22,539 bases of DNA, from NCBI GenBank assembly GCA_045588485.1, contig JAZNEI010000052.1, positions 1-22,539 of the forward strand, written 5' to 3'. Shown in pieces: positions 6,727-13,997 of this stretch. The position numbers and the translations under genes were made by a program. This DNA is from HGM04593 sp045588485 (GTDB taxonomy: Bacteria; Bacteroidota; Bacteroidia; Bacteroidales; Bacteroidaceae). The notes beneath the pieces are model-generated. The model was not told the origin of the DNA. It did no database searches and saw nothing but the letters and a program-made list of their open reading frames with translations. Within the stretch, counting starts at the first letter, position 1. Each line of letters starts with the position of its first letter.

Positions 6727-7388
6727 TGTTGCTCCTGTTGAGTATCGTTACTTTTTACTTCGATTAATTCGATGCTGTTATTATCTGCGTTTTTTCTTTT
6801 TTTCTTCTTTATCTCAATTATAAGGAATATAGTGCGTACAATAAGGCGCAACAGCCCCGAGAAGAATAGGATAATGGCGATGAGTAGAATAAATTCATCA
6901 ATACGTGCACCGCAGGCAAATTCGCTAAACATTACAGCAAAGCCTATTCCAAGCATTGTGGCATCGACAAGGAACTTATTCTGTGCGGTGATACTTTTTT
7001 CTCTCTTTGCATTAATAATGGTGTTTAGATTTTCGTTATTGGCATTGTTTATTCCTCCTTTGTCGACCAATCCCATAAGAAACTCTTTTTCGCGAACATC
7101 TTTTTTAGTAAGATAGCGGAAGAAATACACAATCGAAAGTAATATAGGTAGTACTATAAGTATTGTTACGATAAAAATAGATACAGATTCTATAATACGA
7201 TCTATTCTGTTCTCTCCTTCAACCATTAAATAGTGTTGGTCGGATTGTTGCTGCTGAATTATTTTTTCGGCCTGTTGTACACTGATAACACTGTCTTTTA
7301 CCAATTGTGTAATGTTATGCTGTGCTTGTGATAGGGTGGGGAGCAGCATAATAAATGTCACGAGAATAATTCTAAGAATGTTTTTCAT
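6723..7388 (-). CDS. Membrane protein heading the ECF sigma operon, function unknown
   Basis: The 221-aa protein starts with a signal peptide (MKNILRIILV, predicted cleavage after SQA at about residue 22). A Gln-rich extracytoplasmic segment (about 23-65) is followed by hydrophobic spans at about 66-92 and 142-195 and a highly basic then acidic cytoplasmic tail (KKKKRK, ending QQEQQ). A soluble loop of about 45 residues (KKDVREKEFLMGLVDKGG onward) separates the spans. It resembles DUF6249-like Bacteroidota membrane proteins in layout, but I cannot confirm that. As the first gene, translationally coupled to the sigma factor, it could sense an envelope signal or be the main target of the regulon. 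Confidence 0.82.
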   Translation of the reverse strand: MKNILRIILVTFIMLLPTLSQAQHNITQLVKDSVISVQQAEKIIQQQQSDQHYLMVEGENRIDRIIESVSIFIVTILIVLPILLSIVYFFRYLTKKDVREKEFLMGLVDKGGINNANNENLNTIINAKREKSITAQNKFLVDATMLGIGFAVMFSEFACGARIDEFILLIAIILFFSGLLRLIVRTIFLIIEIKKKKRKNADNNSIELIEVKSNDTQQEQQ

Positions 7389-7428
7389 CTTTTTATGTTT
7401 TATTGGTTAATAATCGTATTGTATCTAT

Positions 7429-7456
7429 GAGACGAAAGTTTGGGTCAAAAGGTTAC
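7429..7456 (-). promoter_or_regulatory. ECF-type promoter of the sigma operon
   Basis: Read on the minus strand, GTAACC (7456-7451) is followed by a 16-nt spacer and CGTCTC (7434-7429). An AAC-containing -35 and a CGTC -10 at 16-17 nt is the classical ECF sigma architecture. It lies about 40 nt before the start of the operon's first gene, which suggests that the sigma factor drives its own operon. No full second match was noticed elsewhere in the window. Confidence 0.6.
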
Positions 7457-7497
7457 AATTCTCTTCTGTTTTTTTGTTGCGAGTGTAAAGTTCTTTG

Positions 7498-7518
7498 CTT
7501 CTTTCTGACAGAAAGAAG
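7498..7518. repeat. 10-bp palindrome with 1-nt centre
   Basis: cttctttctg (7498-7507) is mirrored as its reverse complement at 7509-7518 around a single base. It lies upstream of the ECF promoter. It could bind a dimeric regulator, but may be a common Bacteroidota intergenic palindrome. Confidence 0.45.
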
Positions 7519-7558
7519 GATAAAAGTCGGTCTGTTTGGATTTAGTTTTTTGGTTTTT

Positions 7559-7654
7559 CGGGCGATTGAAAATCGCCCCTACGCGCAATGAAATATCTAT
7601 AATTTATCTCCGCGTTAATTCTCGCGGACAGTAAGGGCGATTTTTAATCGCCCG
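7559..7654. repeat. REPIN-like element (two inverted REP sequences)
   Basis: Two 24-nt sequences, 7559-7582 and 7631-7654, are inverted copies of each other with 22 of 24 matching. Each is itself palindromic: gggcgatt/aatcgccc arms at 7560-7567/7571-7578 and 7635-7642/7646-7653, both with 3-nt loops. A third small hairpin (tccgcg/cgcgga, 7609-7628) lies between them. This is the build of a REPIN, a short element thought to be moved by RAYT transposases. No transposase is in the window. Confidence 0.6.
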
Positions 7655-7701
7655 CCCAACAAGCAATAATAAAAGTCACTCTAAAAATATTGTCACTAAA
7701 A

Positions 7702-7738
7702 ATTGCGAGTAACCTTTTAAAGAGGATTTACTCGCAAT
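7702..7738 (-). terminator. Terminator after the small gene downstream of polA
   Basis: attgcgagtaa (7702-7712) pairs exactly with 7728-7738. On the minus strand the hairpin is followed by TTTTTAG, so it is a Rho-independent terminator for the gene ending at 7770, 31 nt upstream of the stem. Confidence 0.75.
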
Positions 7739-7769
7739 AAATAAATTCGGGTTTTTAAGTTGTTTCTTC

Positions 7770-8087
7770 TTAATCCCAATAAATCTTTATATTGTACACA
7801 TATCCGTTCCAAAGTACACCATCGTGATCTTCGTATCCGTCGACCTCACTTCTGAACGAAACAAATGAACCGGGAGTAAGGTGCTCTATGCTGTTAAAAG
7901 ATTCAATGGTGATGCTTTCCTCACTGATACTCGATATATTCAGTTTACCGAATCCCTCTATAAACTCGGTCTCTCCAATAACGGCATCTATAGTGCCGTA
8001 TCTTCTTGTGTCGTCGTCTTTACCGCCTATATCCCACGAGTTGCAGTGCCACTCATAGCGTAACTCTTTAATTCCATTATTACCCAT
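7770..8087 (-). CDS. Small hypothetical protein (105 aa)
   Basis: The product is 105 aa, acidic, without signal peptide or membrane span, and probably cytoplasmic and beta-rich. It begins MGNNGIKELRYEWHCNSW and ends NGYVYNIKIYWD. Aromatic and charged residues alternate, and one central stretch (FGKLNISSISEESITIESF) looks like two beta strands. I recognise no family. It lies 27 nt after polA on the same strand and has its own terminator, so it is probably co-transcribed with polA or expressed from a promoter within it. It could be a small ligand-binding or immunity-like protein, but nothing in the sequence proves that. Confidence 0.65.
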   Translation of the reverse strand: MGNNGIKELRYEWHCNSWDIGGKDDDTRRYGTIDAVIGETEFIEGFGKLNISSISEESITIESFNSIEHLTPGSFVSFRSEVDGYEDHDGVLWNGYVYNIKIYWD

Positions 8088-8114
8088 AGCTCTAATATTT
8101 AAAATTTATAATAA

Positions 8115-10949
8115 TCAGTGTGCCTCTAACCAGTTGTTACCCCAACCGTGGTCGGCTACAAGGGGTACACTCATTGTAAAGGCGCGTTGCATCTCTTCAA
8201 CCACTATGCTCTGCACAATATCTTTCTCTTCGGGACGCACGCTGAAGTTAAGTTCGTCGTGTACCTGAAGTATCATTGTCGATTGCAGGTTATTCTCCTT
8301 TATGCGACGGTAAATATTTATCATTGCTACCTTTATTATATCGGCGGCACTGCCCTGTATCGGAGCGTTTACAGCGTTGCGCTCGGCATATCCGCGTACT
8401 ACTGCGTTGTGCGAATTTATATCGGGCAGGAATCGTTTGCGATTGAATATTGTCTCCACATATCCGTTCTTTTTTGCCTCCTCTTTGCACTGCTCTATAT
8501 ACTCTTTTACTCCGCTGTAGGTGGCAAAATAGTTCTCGATAAGCTCTTTTGCTTCGCGACGGTCGACGTTCATACGTTCGGCAAGTCCAAAGACCGATAT
8601 TCCATATATAATTCCGAAATTGGCAACTTTTGCTTTCCTGCGCTCGTCCTTGGTAACCTCTTCAATGGGCTTCTTGTATATTTTGGCGGCTGTGGCGGCG
8701 TGGATATCGTGTCCGCTGCAGAAATCTTCAATCATATTCTTATCACCACTCAGATGGGCCATTATGCGCAGCTCAATCTGTGAGTAGTCGGCCGAGAGGA
8801 ACAGACATCCCTGCTCGGGGACAAATGCTTTACGAACCTCCTTTCCGTCTTCGTCGCGGATGGGGATATTCTGAAGATTTGGGTTGCTCGAACTCAATCG
8901 TCCTGTGGCTGTCACCGTTTGGTTGTACGACGTATGTATCTTTCCTGTCTCGGGGTTAACAAGGGTGGGTAGGGCATCGACGTATGTGCTAAGCAGTTTC
9001 TTCAGTCCTCGGTACTGAAGAATTTTCTTTACAATAGGGTGGCGGTTCTGTACCTGTGCAAGAACCTCCTCGGATGTCACATATTGTCCGGTCTTTGTCT
9101 TTTTTGGTTTTTCTATTATTTTCAGTTTGCCAAAGAGAATGTCTCCTACCTGTTTAGGCGATGCAATATTGAACTGTTCGCCTGCAAGAGTGTAAATTTC
9201 TTCCTCTATAGTAAGCAGTCGTTTGCTGAAGAGGGTCGATGTCTCGGCAAGCGAGTTGCTGTCGATACGTGCACCGTTACGTTCCATATATGCAAGGACG
9301 GGAACAAGGGGCATCTCTATTTCGTAGAACAGTTTTTCGGCTCCCTCTTTTTTCAGTTCTTTCTCGAGGATGTTTTTCAGGCGCAGTGTGACATCGGCAT
9401 CTTCGCAGGCATAGTCGCAAACATCTTGCGGTGCAAGGTCGCGCATATTTTTCTGATGCTTTCCCTTTTCTCCGATAAGCTCCTCTATTTTTATTGTGTC
9501 GTATTTAAGGTACACTTCGGCAAGATAGTCCATCGAGTGATAGAGCTCGGGTTGCAGAAGGTAGTGTGCTATCATTGTATCGAAGAGTGGGCCGCGAAGC
9601 TCGATGCCATAGTTGGCCAGCATCGTAAGGTCGTACTTTATGTTGTGTCCCACTTTTGTTATTGTCTCGCTCTCGAAGATTGCGCGCAGTGGCTCCAATA
9701 TTTTTTTTACCTCGTCGCGATTTTTTGGAACAGGGATGTAAAATGCCTTTCCCTCCTCGGTCGAGAGGCTTAGGCCGACCAATTCGGCTAAAATTGCGTT
9801 CGTTCCTGTTGTTTCGGTGTCGAAGCACACAGTTTGACAATTTTTTACAGCATTGGCTAAATTCATTATATCATCTTCTGTATCAACGAGTTTGTATGTG
9901 TGTAAGGTGCTTTTTAAGCTCGCGAGAGTCGATTTTTTTTCTTCGCCAGTGTCATCGGTCGGAAATAAATCAAAGAGAGTGCCTTTAAATATGTCATCTT
10001 CTTGAGGATTTTTGCTTCCGTTAGTTGTCCCGGGTTTTTCCTCATTTTCTTCGTGGGTGTCGAATAGGGTAGGGGAGCTGCTTCTTTTTTTTACTCGCTC
10101 TTTAAGCGCTCGCAGTTCGTAGTAGTCGAAGAGTCGGGTAAGCTCCTGTTCGTTTGCCGGTTCCCGGCGCAGTTCCTCTAAATTCAATTCAATAGGAACG
10201 TCGGTCTTAATTGTTGCGAGGAATTTGCTGAAAAGAATTTTCTCTCGGTTCTCCTCAACTTTTGTTCGCAGTGCTCCCTTTATCTCATTGGTGTGTTCGA
10301 GCATCTTCTCTATGCTTCCGAACTGCTCCAATAATTTTTGTGCAGTTTTTTCTCCTACTCCGGGACAGCCGGGTATATTATCGCTTGAATCACCCATCAG
10401 TCCTAATAGATCTATTATCTGCTGTGTGCTCTGTACACCGAATTTTTCCTTTACTCGTTCGGGGTCCATAACCTCGAATTCTTTGTCACCATATTTGGGA
10501 CGGTATATGAATGTCCTATCCGATACTAACTGTCCATAATCCTTGTCGGGTGTCATCATATATGTTAAAAGTCCCATTTCTTCGGCTTTTTTTGCAAGTG
10601 TACCCACAACGTCGTCGGCCTCGTATCCGGGAACTTCGAGGATAGGGATATTATATGCTTTTATAAATTCCTTTATTACAGGCACCGACTCGCGTATGAC
10701 CTCGGGTGTCTCCTCGCGCTGTGCCTTGTATGCCTCAAATGCCTCGTGGCGGAAGGTCTTTCCTTTAGGGTCGAATGCAATGCCTATGTAGGTGGGATTC
10801 TCCTTTTTAAGAACATCTTCCAGTGTATTTATAAAGCCTAATATTGCCGATGTGTTGAATCCTTTCGAGTTTATCCTTGGATTCCTTATGAGTGCGTAGT
10901 AGGCACGGTATATTAATGCGTATGCATCTAACAAGAATAATTTTTCCAT
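8115..10949 (-). CDS. polA: DNA polymerase I
   Basis: Pol I fills gaps and removes RNA primers during lagging-strand synthesis and repair. All three domains are present in 944 aa. The 5' nuclease spans about 1-290 (LLDAYALIYRAYYAL, GYEADDVVGTLA, GLMGDSSDNIPGCPGVGEKTA). The 3'-5' proofreading exonuclease spans about 350-540 and looks active, with Asp377 and Glu379 in FDTETTG, Asp440 in GHNIKYD and Tyr513/Asp517 in YACEDAD. The polymerase domain carries motif A (SADYSQIELR, Asp721), motif B (RRKAKVANFGIIYG, 770-783) and motif C (QVHDEL, 895-900). A charged, low-complexity linker (about 288-345) joins the first two domains and makes the protein somewhat longer than E. coli Pol I (928 aa). It diverges from the polyprenyl synthase gene. 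Confidence 0.98.
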   Translation of the reverse strand: MEKLFLLDAYALIYRAYYALIRNPRINSKGFNTSAILGFINTLEDVLKKENPTYIGIAFDPKGKTFRHEAFEAYKAQREETPEVIRESVPVIKEFIKAYNIPILEVPGYEADDVVGTLAKKAEEMGLLTYMMTPDKDYGQLVSDRTFIYRPKYGDKEFEVMDPERVKEKFGVQSTQQIIDLLGLMGDSSDNIPGCPGVGEKTAQKLLEQFGSIEKMLEHTNEIKGALRTKVEENREKILFSKFLATIKTDVPIELNLEELRREPANEQELTRLFDYYELRALKERVKKRSSSPTLFDTHEENEEKPGTTNGSKNPQEDDIFKGTLFDLFPTDDTGEEKKSTLASLKSTLHTYKLVDTEDDIMNLANAVKNCQTVCFDTETTGTNAILAELVGLSLSTEEGKAFYIPVPKNRDEVKKILEPLRAIFESETITKVGHNIKYDLTMLANYGIELRGPLFDTMIAHYLLQPELYHSMDYLAEVYLKYDTIKIEELIGEKGKHQKNMRDLAPQDVCDYACEDADVTLRLKNILEKELKKEGAEKLFYEIEMPLVPVLAYMERNGARIDSNSLAETSTLFSKRLLTIEEEIYTLAGEQFNIASPKQVGDILFGKLKIIEKPKKTKTGQYVTSEEVLAQVQNRHPIVKKILQYRGLKKLLSTYVDALPTLVNPETGKIHTSYNQTVTATGRLSSSNPNLQNIPIRDEDGKEVRKAFVPEQGCLFLSADYSQIELRIMAHLSGDKNMIEDFCSGHDIHAATAAKIYKKPIEEVTKDERRKAKVANFGIIYGISVFGLAERMNVDRREAKELIENYFATYSGVKEYIEQCKEEAKKNGYVETIFNRKRFLPDINSHNAVVRGYAERNAVNAPIQGSAADIIKVAMINIYRRIKENNLQSTMILQVHDELNFSVRPEEKDIVQSIVVEEMQRAFTMSVPLVADHGWGNNWLEAH

Positions 10950-10985
10950 CTTAATATATATTATCGAATGTAAAATTACAGAAAA

Positions 10986-11019
10986 TTTGCTTTAAACACT
11001 ATACTTTTTATTACTTTTG
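10986..11019 (+). promoter_or_regulatory. Promoter of the polyprenyl synthase gene
   Basis: TTTG (10986-10989), a 22-nt spacer and TACTTTTG (11012-11019) form a Bacteroides-type promoter with a slightly long spacer. The start would be near 11026, giving a leader of about 65 nt. On the other strand, TATTTTTG at 11038-11031 could serve polA, but lacks a clear upstream TTTG. Confidence 0.5.
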
Positions 11020-11092
11020 CAATATTAATGCAAAAATAGGCGGCATTTGTTCGCTGTCCTGTTTTGTATTATGAAGTAAAAGTTTCCCGTGT

Positions 11093-12070
11093 ATGGATTT
11101 AAAGAGTATTATAAGAGAACCGATAGTAGAGGAGTTCGAGTCATTTAAGAAATTCTATCTGCAACAGTTCAACAGCAGTTTGTCACTGCTCGATAGTGCG
11201 CTGAAGCATGTGGCAGGCACGTCGGGCAAGATGATGCGCCCTATGCTTATTCTTCTTACGGCAAAGAGTTGTGGAAATGTAAACGATTCGACATTCGCTG
11301 CTGCGGCGGCGTTGGAGCTGCTTCATACTGCAAGCCTGCTTCACGATGATGTTGTTGACGAGAGTAATATGCGTCGCGGTGTTTCATCGTTAAATGCAGT
11401 GTATAGTAACCGTATCGCCATCCTCACGGGTGACTATCTTCTTTCGACCTCTTTATACAATGTGGCGCAAACAAAAAACAACGAAATAATCGAGGGTTTA
11501 TCACAATTAGGCCGTATTCTCTCGGCAGGAGAGATGTTGCAACTCGAATTACAGCGCAGTGGCGGCTTTAGCGAGGAGAATTATCTTCGTGTGGTACGTA
11601 ATAAGACTGCATCTCTTTTCGCATCTTGTGGGCGCTTTGGTGCCCTCTCAGCAGGCGCTGATGCTGATGTTGTAAACAGTTTCGACCGCTTCGGTGAAAT
11701 ATTGGGTATCTGTTTCCAGATTAAGGACGATATTTTCGATTATTTCAGTCAGGATGTTGGTAAGCCAACCGGAAGTGATATACGCGAAGGAAAGGTTACG
11801 TTGCCGGCTCTTTATGTGCTTGAGAAAAGCAATAATGAAAATATTAGGAGTATTGGAGAGAAACTGAATGCAGGTGAGTCGTTGAGCGAGGATGAGATTG
11901 CTTTACTTATTGAAACAGCAAAAAGCGATGGTGGTATCGACTATGCTCTTGAGCGCATTTCGGAATATCGTGCCGAGGCTCTTGCTCTGCTCGACTCTTT
12001 GAATATTCCCGAGGAGTGCCGAAAGGCTCTTGCTGCATATCTTGAATATGTAATAGCGAGAGAGAAATGA
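11093..12070 (+). CDS. Long-chain polyprenyl diphosphate synthase
   Basis: The 325-aa protein is a trans-type polyprenyl synthase that adds isopentenyl diphosphate units to an allylic primer. The first aspartate-rich motif is DDVVD (85-89) in LLHTASLLHDDVVDES. The second is DDIFD (212-216) in FQIKDDIFDYF. The substrate-binding GKMMRPML lies at 45-52. Small Ala80, five residues before the first motif, favours long chains, as in E. coli IspB and similar octaprenyl-type enzymes. In Bacteroidales the product most likely becomes the side chain of menaquinone, the electron carrier used by the SdhCAB complex encoded further on. It stands alone, with its own promoter and a strong terminator. Exact chain length cannot be read from sequence. 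Confidence 0.92.
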   Translation: MDLKSIIREPIVEEFESFKKFYLQQFNSSLSLLDSALKHVAGTSGKMMRPMLILLTAKSCGNVNDSTFAAAAALELLHTASLLHDDVVDESNMRRGVSSLNAVYSNRIAILTGDYLLSTSLYNVAQTKNNEIIEGLSQLGRILSAGEMLQLELQRSGGFSEENYLRVVRNKTASLFASCGRFGALSAGADADVVNSFDRFGEILGICFQIKDDIFDYFSQDVGKPTGSDIREGKVTLPALYVLEKSNNENIRSIGEKLNAGESLSEDEIALLIETAKSDGGIDYALERISEYRAEALALLDSLNIPEECRKALAAYLEYVIAREK

Positions 12071-12092
12071 TAAGCATCTGTTTAAATATACT

Positions 12093-12120
12093 AAAAAGTC
12101 CGCATTTAAGCGGACTTTTT
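12093..12120. terminator. Bidirectional terminator between polyprenyl synthase gene and deoC
   Basis: aaaaagtccgc (12093-12103) pairs with gcggacttttt (12110-12120) around atttaa, with two more T following. The A-run and T-run flanks let it stop transcription from both converging genes. Confidence 0.9.
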
Positions 12121-12145
12121 TTGTATGGGGTAGGGGAGTATTCTA

Positions 12146-13087
12146 TCAGAAGAACTTTGTCTCTTCGCCAAGAATTTCGCTAAGCAGCAGGTTTGCCAGA
12201 CGGCTTGTTCCCAATCGGAAAAGCTCATTTGTGAGCCACTCCTCGCCTAATACCTCTTTAACGATAGTGTAGTAGACTAGTGCATCGTTAACGCTGTTTA
12301 TTCCGCCTGCAGGTTTAAAGCCAATCTTTGTACCTGTCTTTGCATAGTACTCTTTTATTGTGCTGCACATCACGAATGCAGCTTCGGGAGTTGCGGCAGG
12401 ATTCTCTTTGCCTGTCGAGGTCTTTATAAAATCGGCACCTGAATATATCGATAAAATGGATGCTTTTTTTATGTTCTCGGATGTCTTTAATGCTCCTGTC
12501 TCAAGGATAACTTTCAGATGTTTTTCTCCACAGATGCTCTTTAGCTCTTGAATCTCGTCGCACACGCTCTCATAGTCGCCACTGAGGAATTTTCCAACGC
12601 TTAGTACAATGTCTATTTCTGTTGCACCATCGTGTAATGCAAGGGCTGTCTCGGCTACTTTTATTTCCTGGAATGTCTGTGATGAAGGGAAGCCTCCCGA
12701 TACACAAGCTATGCCTACTTTCTCTACTTCGAGTGATTGGCTTACTATCTTTGCAAAGTTAGGATATACGCATATTGCTGCTACATTTTCAATGTCCGGG
12801 TAGCGCTCATCGAACTCATTGACTTTCTCGGTAAACGCAAGCACACTCTCCTCGCTGTCGGTGCATTTGAGGGTGGTTAGGTCGATGCAGTTGAAAAGAA
12901 GTTTCTTTACCTCAAGGGTATTGTTAGCCTTCACCTTTGTCTCCATTATATCCTTTACTTTTGCGGCAACTTCGGCATCGCTCATTGCTGCTGTATACTC
13001 CTTAAGTACATAGTCGTACTTGCTCTCTTCTTCGGCGTGATGATGGTGGTGATGTTCACCGCATCCGCAATTGCAATTCTCGCTCAT
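12146..13087 (-). CDS. deoC: Deoxyribose-phosphate aldolase with Cys/His-rich N-terminus
   Basis: DeoC cleaves 2-deoxyribose 5-phosphate to glyceraldehyde 3-phosphate and acetaldehyde in deoxynucleoside catabolism. The 313-aa product has the class I aldolase residues: Schiff-base Lys222 in GADFIKTSTGK, Lys258 in IGFKPAGGI and Asp159 in EIDIVLSVG. The unusual part is the start, MSENCNCGCGEHHHHHHAEEE: Cys5, Cys7 and Cys9, then six His at 12-17. The conserved protein appears to begin around residue 22 (SKYDYVLKEY). Such tails bind nickel, zinc or copper in metal chaperones, but are not part of the aldolase mechanism. The next Met is residue 35, so a shorter form is possible. It is the last gene of the mnmG-to-deoC run, 43 nt after the mazG-like gene. 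Confidence 0.95.
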   Translation of the reverse strand: MSENCNCGCGEHHHHHHAEEESKYDYVLKEYTAAMSDAEVAAKVKDIMETKVKANNTLEVKKLLFNCIDLTTLKCTDSEESVLAFTEKVNEFDERYPDIENVAAICVYPNFAKIVSQSLEVEKVGIACVSGGFPSSQTFQEIKVAETALALHDGATEIDIVLSVGKFLSGDYESVCDEIQELKSICGEKHLKVILETGALKTSENIKKASILSIYSGADFIKTSTGKENPAATPEAAFVMCSTIKEYYAKTGTKIGFKPAGGINSVNDALVYYTIVKEVLGEEWLTNELFRLGTSRLANLLLSEILGEETKFF

Positions 13088-13130
13088 AATGATATTTTTT
13101 TATTATAAATTCTCCTTTTTAACGCTTTTT

Positions 13131-13457
13131 CTACTCCTTTAGTTTAGGATTATCGTGGTGACGTTTGTTATCTCTTTTTGTTTTTTTATCTATGTTTCTT
13201 TGCAGCGCCCCGGTGAGGTCCACTCCTGTTTGGTTGGCTATACAGATGAGTACCCATAGCACATCGGCAAGTTCGTCTGATAGGTCGCTTTTCTCTCCCT
13301 CCTTGAACGACTGTTCGCCGTATTTACGTGCCATGATTCGGGCAACTTCGCCAACCTCCTCGGTTAGTATAGCAAGGTTGGTCATCTCGTCGAAATAGCG
13401 TACGCCGTACTCTTTAATCCAATTGTCTACTATCTTTTGTGCTTCGTTTATTGTCAT
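13131..13457 (-). CDS. MazG-like nucleotide pyrophosphohydrolase
   Basis: The 108-aa protein is a single-domain all-alpha NTP pyrophosphohydrolase. Its metal-binding acids are EEVGE (33-37) and DELAD (61-65), the EExxE...DExxD pattern of MazG/dUTPase-like enzymes, which hydrolyse (d)NTPs to monophosphate and pyrophosphate. At this size it resembles the small MazG-like/iMazG family, not two-domain E. coli MazG. The exact substrate is unknown; noncanonical or excess dNTPs are the usual suggestion. Its start lies 3 nt after the dtd stop, so the two are translated from one message. The C-terminus is strongly basic (KKTKRDNKRHH). Confidence 0.9.
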   Translation of the reverse strand: MTINEAQKIVDNWIKEYGVRYFDEMTNLAILTEEVGEVARIMARKYGEQSFKEGEKSDLSDELADVLWVLICIANQTGVDLTGALQRNIDKKTKRDNKRHHDNPKLKE

Positions 13458-13460
13458 ACT

Positions 13461-13913
13461 CTATTCGCGGTTTTTAGAGTCGATGAATATTGTTACAGGG
13501 CCATCGTTCAGAAGTTCTACTTTCATATCTGCTCCAAATTCTCCAGTGCCGATGGGCTTGTTTATTGCACTCTCCAATGCTGCGCAAAATTGCTCGTATA
13601 ACGGAATCGATATTTCGGGTTTTGCAGCCTTTATATACGATGGTCTATTGCCTTTTTTTGTCGATGCCATAAGTGTGAATTGGCTCACTGCAAGAAGCTC
13701 TCCGTTTATGTCAATAACAGAACGGTTCATTACGCCGTTTTCATCGTCGAAAAGGCGAATATTTACTATCTTCTTAACGAGCCATTCAATATCATCTTTA
13801 TTGTCTTCATCGCATATTCCAACTAAAATTAGCAGTCCGTTTCCTATGCTTGATTTTACATTACCATCTATTGTTACCGATGCTTTTTTTACTCTTTGTA
13901 TAAGTATCCTCAT
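13461..13913 (-). CDS. dtd: D-aminoacyl-tRNA deacylase
   Basis: Dtd hydrolyses D-amino acids and glycine mischarged on tRNA, a proofreading step in translation. The 150-aa length is typical. Both active-site signatures are present: SQFTL (77-81) and NDGPVT (136-141), whose Gly-cisPro pair enforces chirality. The N-terminus MRILIQRVKKASV is the family standard. It follows uvrC with an 84-nt gap and sits 3 nt before the mazG-like gene. A TAnnTTTG box on the minus strand in that gap (13948-13941) could give dtd, the mazG-like gene and deoC their own promoter, though no good upstream element is visible. Confidence 0.97.
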   Translation of the reverse strand: MRILIQRVKKASVTIDGNVKSSIGNGLLILVGICDEDNKDDIEWLVKKIVNIRLFDDENGVMNRSVIDINGELLAVSQFTLMASTKKGNRPSYIKAAKPEISIPLYEQFCAALESAINKPIGTGEFGADMKVELLNDGPVTIFIDSKNRE

Positions 13914-13997
13914 AATCTATTCCTCTCTTATCTAATGCAGCAAAGATATACTCTTTTTTTATCTTTTTGCCGATAAAATAGATATTTCTTTTCTTCT

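Noticed and set aside
7708..7718. Second ECF -35-like GTAACC ahead of the plus strand (also at 2344-2349)
   Set aside because: Neither has CGTC at 16-17 nt; one is in a terminator stem and the other in the structured RNA.
9039..9773. Long plus-strand open frame (244 codons) opposite polA, and others at 8148-8783 and 9656-9988
   Set aside because: They lie antisense to a fully conserved polA reading frame, are rich in Cys/Phe/Leu as expected for shadow frames, and have no recognisable family.
13037..13087. His-run in DeoC as an artificial purification tag
   Set aside because: The extension lies in normal genomic context with native upstream gene and spacing, and no vector sequence is seen.
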